6,889 nt of DNA from Dehalococcoidales bacterium (GTDB lineage Bacteria; Chloroflexota; Dehalococcoidia; Dehalococcoidales; UBA5760), in assembly GCA_018399795.1 (NCBI GenBank), contig JAGYOC010000136.1:1-6889 (forward strand). The letters are read 5' to 3'. A model generated the notes under the pieces. That model was given only the letters and a program-made list of their open reading frames with translations, ran no database searches and was not told the origin of the DNA. Of the stretch, positions 5,311 through 6,889 are shown piece by piece. Positions within the stretch are counted from its first letter, which is position 1, and every line of letters starts with the position of its first letter. A program made the translations under genes and the position numbers.

Positions 5311-6888
5311 CTATTCCAGGATTCTGTCCACCTCATCCTTATCGAGGTCAGAGACCAGCGGGATCCCGCTCATCCGGGCCGCTTCCGGGGTCAATGCCGC
5401 GATATCTTTCCTGGTGATATACTGAAGCGCAAACTTTCTGGCGCCGTTCATCAACTGGCGCAGCCCGTGGGCAAGCCTCTCATAGTAGGTGTAAAGACCG
5501 ATAGCAGCGGTGGGAATCCTGTTATAGTCCTCTCCGTACTCCCTCTTGAGCTTATCCGCAGTTACAAAGATATCCTCCCTGGTTTTACCCAGTCTCTCCA
5601 GGTGGATGGGCAGTTGCCCGCTTTCGATATTATTTCCCAGGGTTTTGCCCACCATTACCGCAGCTAGCGGTGCCCGTGCCATGCCGATGGCCTTCACATA
5701 TGGCGATGCCAGAGACATACCCTTGAATATCTGGTCTTCCAGAGCAAAACCACCCGCCAGTATCACATCGGGCACATACTCACCCTTTTCATCAAGTCGC
5801 TGGCAATAGCTATGTAAAAGCGACCATATCTCTATACCGGGAACACCCCATTCGTTCATCATGCGCCAAGGGCTCATACCGGTACCGCCACCGGCAGCAT
5901 CGACGGTAAGGTAGTCAACCTTCGCCATGGAACAGAACTTCACGGCACGGGCAAGGTCAGCCGGACGGTAGGCTCCGGTCTTGAGCGAGATGTATTTTGC
6001 CCCAGCCTTCCTGAGCTGCTCAACCCTTTCCATAAAGCTCTCTTCGGTAACCATACCCACCCTGGAGTGCCGCTCGAATTCGCTGAATACACCAGCATTG
6101 AATTCCTCCACCGCCGCCGGGTCCAGGGGGTCGGGCACCAGCAAATAGCCCCGCTTTTTGAGTAGCTGTGCCTTTTCCAGGTCTTTTATCTTGACCTCAC
6201 CGCCGATATCCTTGGCACCCTGTCCCCACTTCATCTCGACCACATCTATACCAAGCTTATCGATGGCATATTCCAGAACGCCCAGCCTGGTATCCTCGAC
6301 ATTGGCCTGAACGACTATGGTTCCATATCTATCCCGCTGCCAGTCTTTGAAAAGCCTTACGCGGTTCTCCATATCCGGCGATCTTATCACCCTGCCGTTC
6401 TTTATCGTCGAGTCGACATCCATGCCGCACACATTTTCACCTATGGTGAGCACCGTACCACTAAGGGCCGAACCAATGGCAAGACCATCCCAGTTACGCT
6501 TGGCAACATTGGTCGAACCGAGTCCTGGTATGACAAAGGGCATACGGAGCTTGATTCCACCGTCATGTCCGAGCCTTGTCTCCAGATCGACATTGGGGAA
6601 AATGGCCTTATCGGAATCCTCCTCGATACCCACAGCGCCTACAACAGTACCCATAATATTGAAATGGGAAAGGTCAACCGGATAGTCCTTCTGCGCCGCA
6701 GTAGTAATAATACCGAACGGCTGCGGGTAGATAACCTCCCGGCCACGGTAGGCGCTACGGCCAACCTCACACATACCCGTACATCCCTCCACACAGGTTA
6801 CGCACATCCCGCTCACAGGACACCAGTCGCCACCAGTCCTGTTTTTGGTAAGGGTTGCCGCCGTAGCGTTATACCTGGTTAATGTCAT
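5311..6888 (-). CDS. FMN-binding glutamate synthase-domain protein with N-terminal cysteine cluster
   Basis: The 525-residue protein matches the FMN-binding (central) domain family of glutamate synthase, without the glutaminase domain of full GltB. Residues 23-40 hold five cysteines (Cys23, 29, 32, 36, 40; CPVSGMCVTCVEGCTGMC), which look like an iron-sulfur site. Barrel motifs follow: EMKWGQGAKDIGG (218-230, like the QGAKPG segment), SLKTGAYRP (301-309), VDAAGGGTGMSPWR (329-342, like the GGTGASP flavin/2-oxoglutarate segment) and VILAGGFALEDQI (376-387). It is probably a cytosolic flavin oxidoreductase; ammonia-dependent glutamate synthesis is possible but unproven. The ATG at 6888 gives a start like relatives I recall, but only one base lies upstream, so an earlier start cannot be excluded. 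It ends at TAG 5311, convergent with lysR, 58 nt away, with no clear terminator between them. It is not evidently part of the selenium operon. Confidence 0.85.
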   Translation of the reverse strand: MTLTRYNATAATLTKNRTGGDWCPVSGMCVTCVEGCTGMCEVGRSAYRGREVIYPQPFGIITTAAQKDYPVDLSHFNIMGTVVGAVGIEEDSDKAIFPNVDLETRLGHDGGIKLRMPFVIPGLGSTNVAKRNWDGLAIGSALSGTVLTIGENVCGMDVDSTIKNGRVIRSPDMENRVRLFKDWQRDRYGTIVVQANVEDTRLGVLEYAIDKLGIDVVEMKWGQGAKDIGGEVKIKDLEKAQLLKKRGYLLVPDPLDPAAVEEFNAGVFSEFERHSRVGMVTEESFMERVEQLRKAGAKYISLKTGAYRPADLARAVKFCSMAKVDYLTVDAAGGGTGMSPWRMMNEWGVPGIEIWSLLHSYCQRLDEKGEYVPDVILAGGFALEDQIFKGMSLASPYVKAIGMARAPLAAVMVGKTLGNNIESGQLPIHLERLGKTREDIFVTADKLKREYGEDYNRIPTAAIGLYTYYERLAHGLRQLMNGARKFALQYITRKDIAALTPEAARMSGIPLVSDLDKDEVDRILE

Positions 6889-6889
6889 G

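Overview
The window holds a tightly packed minus-strand gene cluster for selenium handling, a divergent LysR-type regulator on the plus strand, and a convergent FMN-binding glutamate-synthase-domain gene that runs to the right edge. In transcription order, right to left, the cluster reads yedE-type transporter (4183-3092), DUF3343 Se/S-carrier-like protein (3091-2549), NAD(P)HX-dehydratase/ribokinase-fold protein (2552-1644), TusA-like sulfurtransferase (1657-1439), YedF (1432-839) and selD (836 to beyond the left edge). Gaps are 0 to 6 nt or short overlaps, so the six genes are probably one transcript.

The main result is that selD is itself a selenoprotein gene. A TGA at 780-782 is codon 19 of an otherwise perfect SelD reading frame. 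It sits at the catalytic Cys/Sec position, directly before Ala-Cys-Lys, and a good bacterial SECIS-like hairpin follows it. An ordinary gene caller stops at this codon and would lose the start of the gene. The organism must therefore decode UGA as selenocysteine. The cluster then reads as a plausible path: import of a selenium species (YedE), handling by persulfide/selenide carrier proteins (DUF3343, TusA, YedF), and activation to selenophosphate by SelD. The role of the kinase-fold protein is unknown.

The 175-nt intergenic region between yedE and lysR contains a perfect 9-bp-arm inverted repeat (4284-4307). Each arm carries a TAGAAT hexamer placed 17 nt from a -35-like element, one per strand. 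This suggests overlapping face-to-face promoters under one operator. Two more inverted repeats, a two-codon mini-ORF and a G8 tract lie in the yedE leader.

The gene set (Sec-dependent SelD, YedE/YedF, selenium-linked LysR and a standalone FMN glutamate-synthase-domain protein with an N-terminal Cys cluster) suggests a strict anaerobe. My impression is a Chloroflexota/Dehalococcoidia-like or similar sediment bacterium, but this rests on protein resemblance from memory only. No rRNA, tRNA, mobile element, CRISPR array or clear terminator was seen, and no gene-free stretch exceeds 300 bases.
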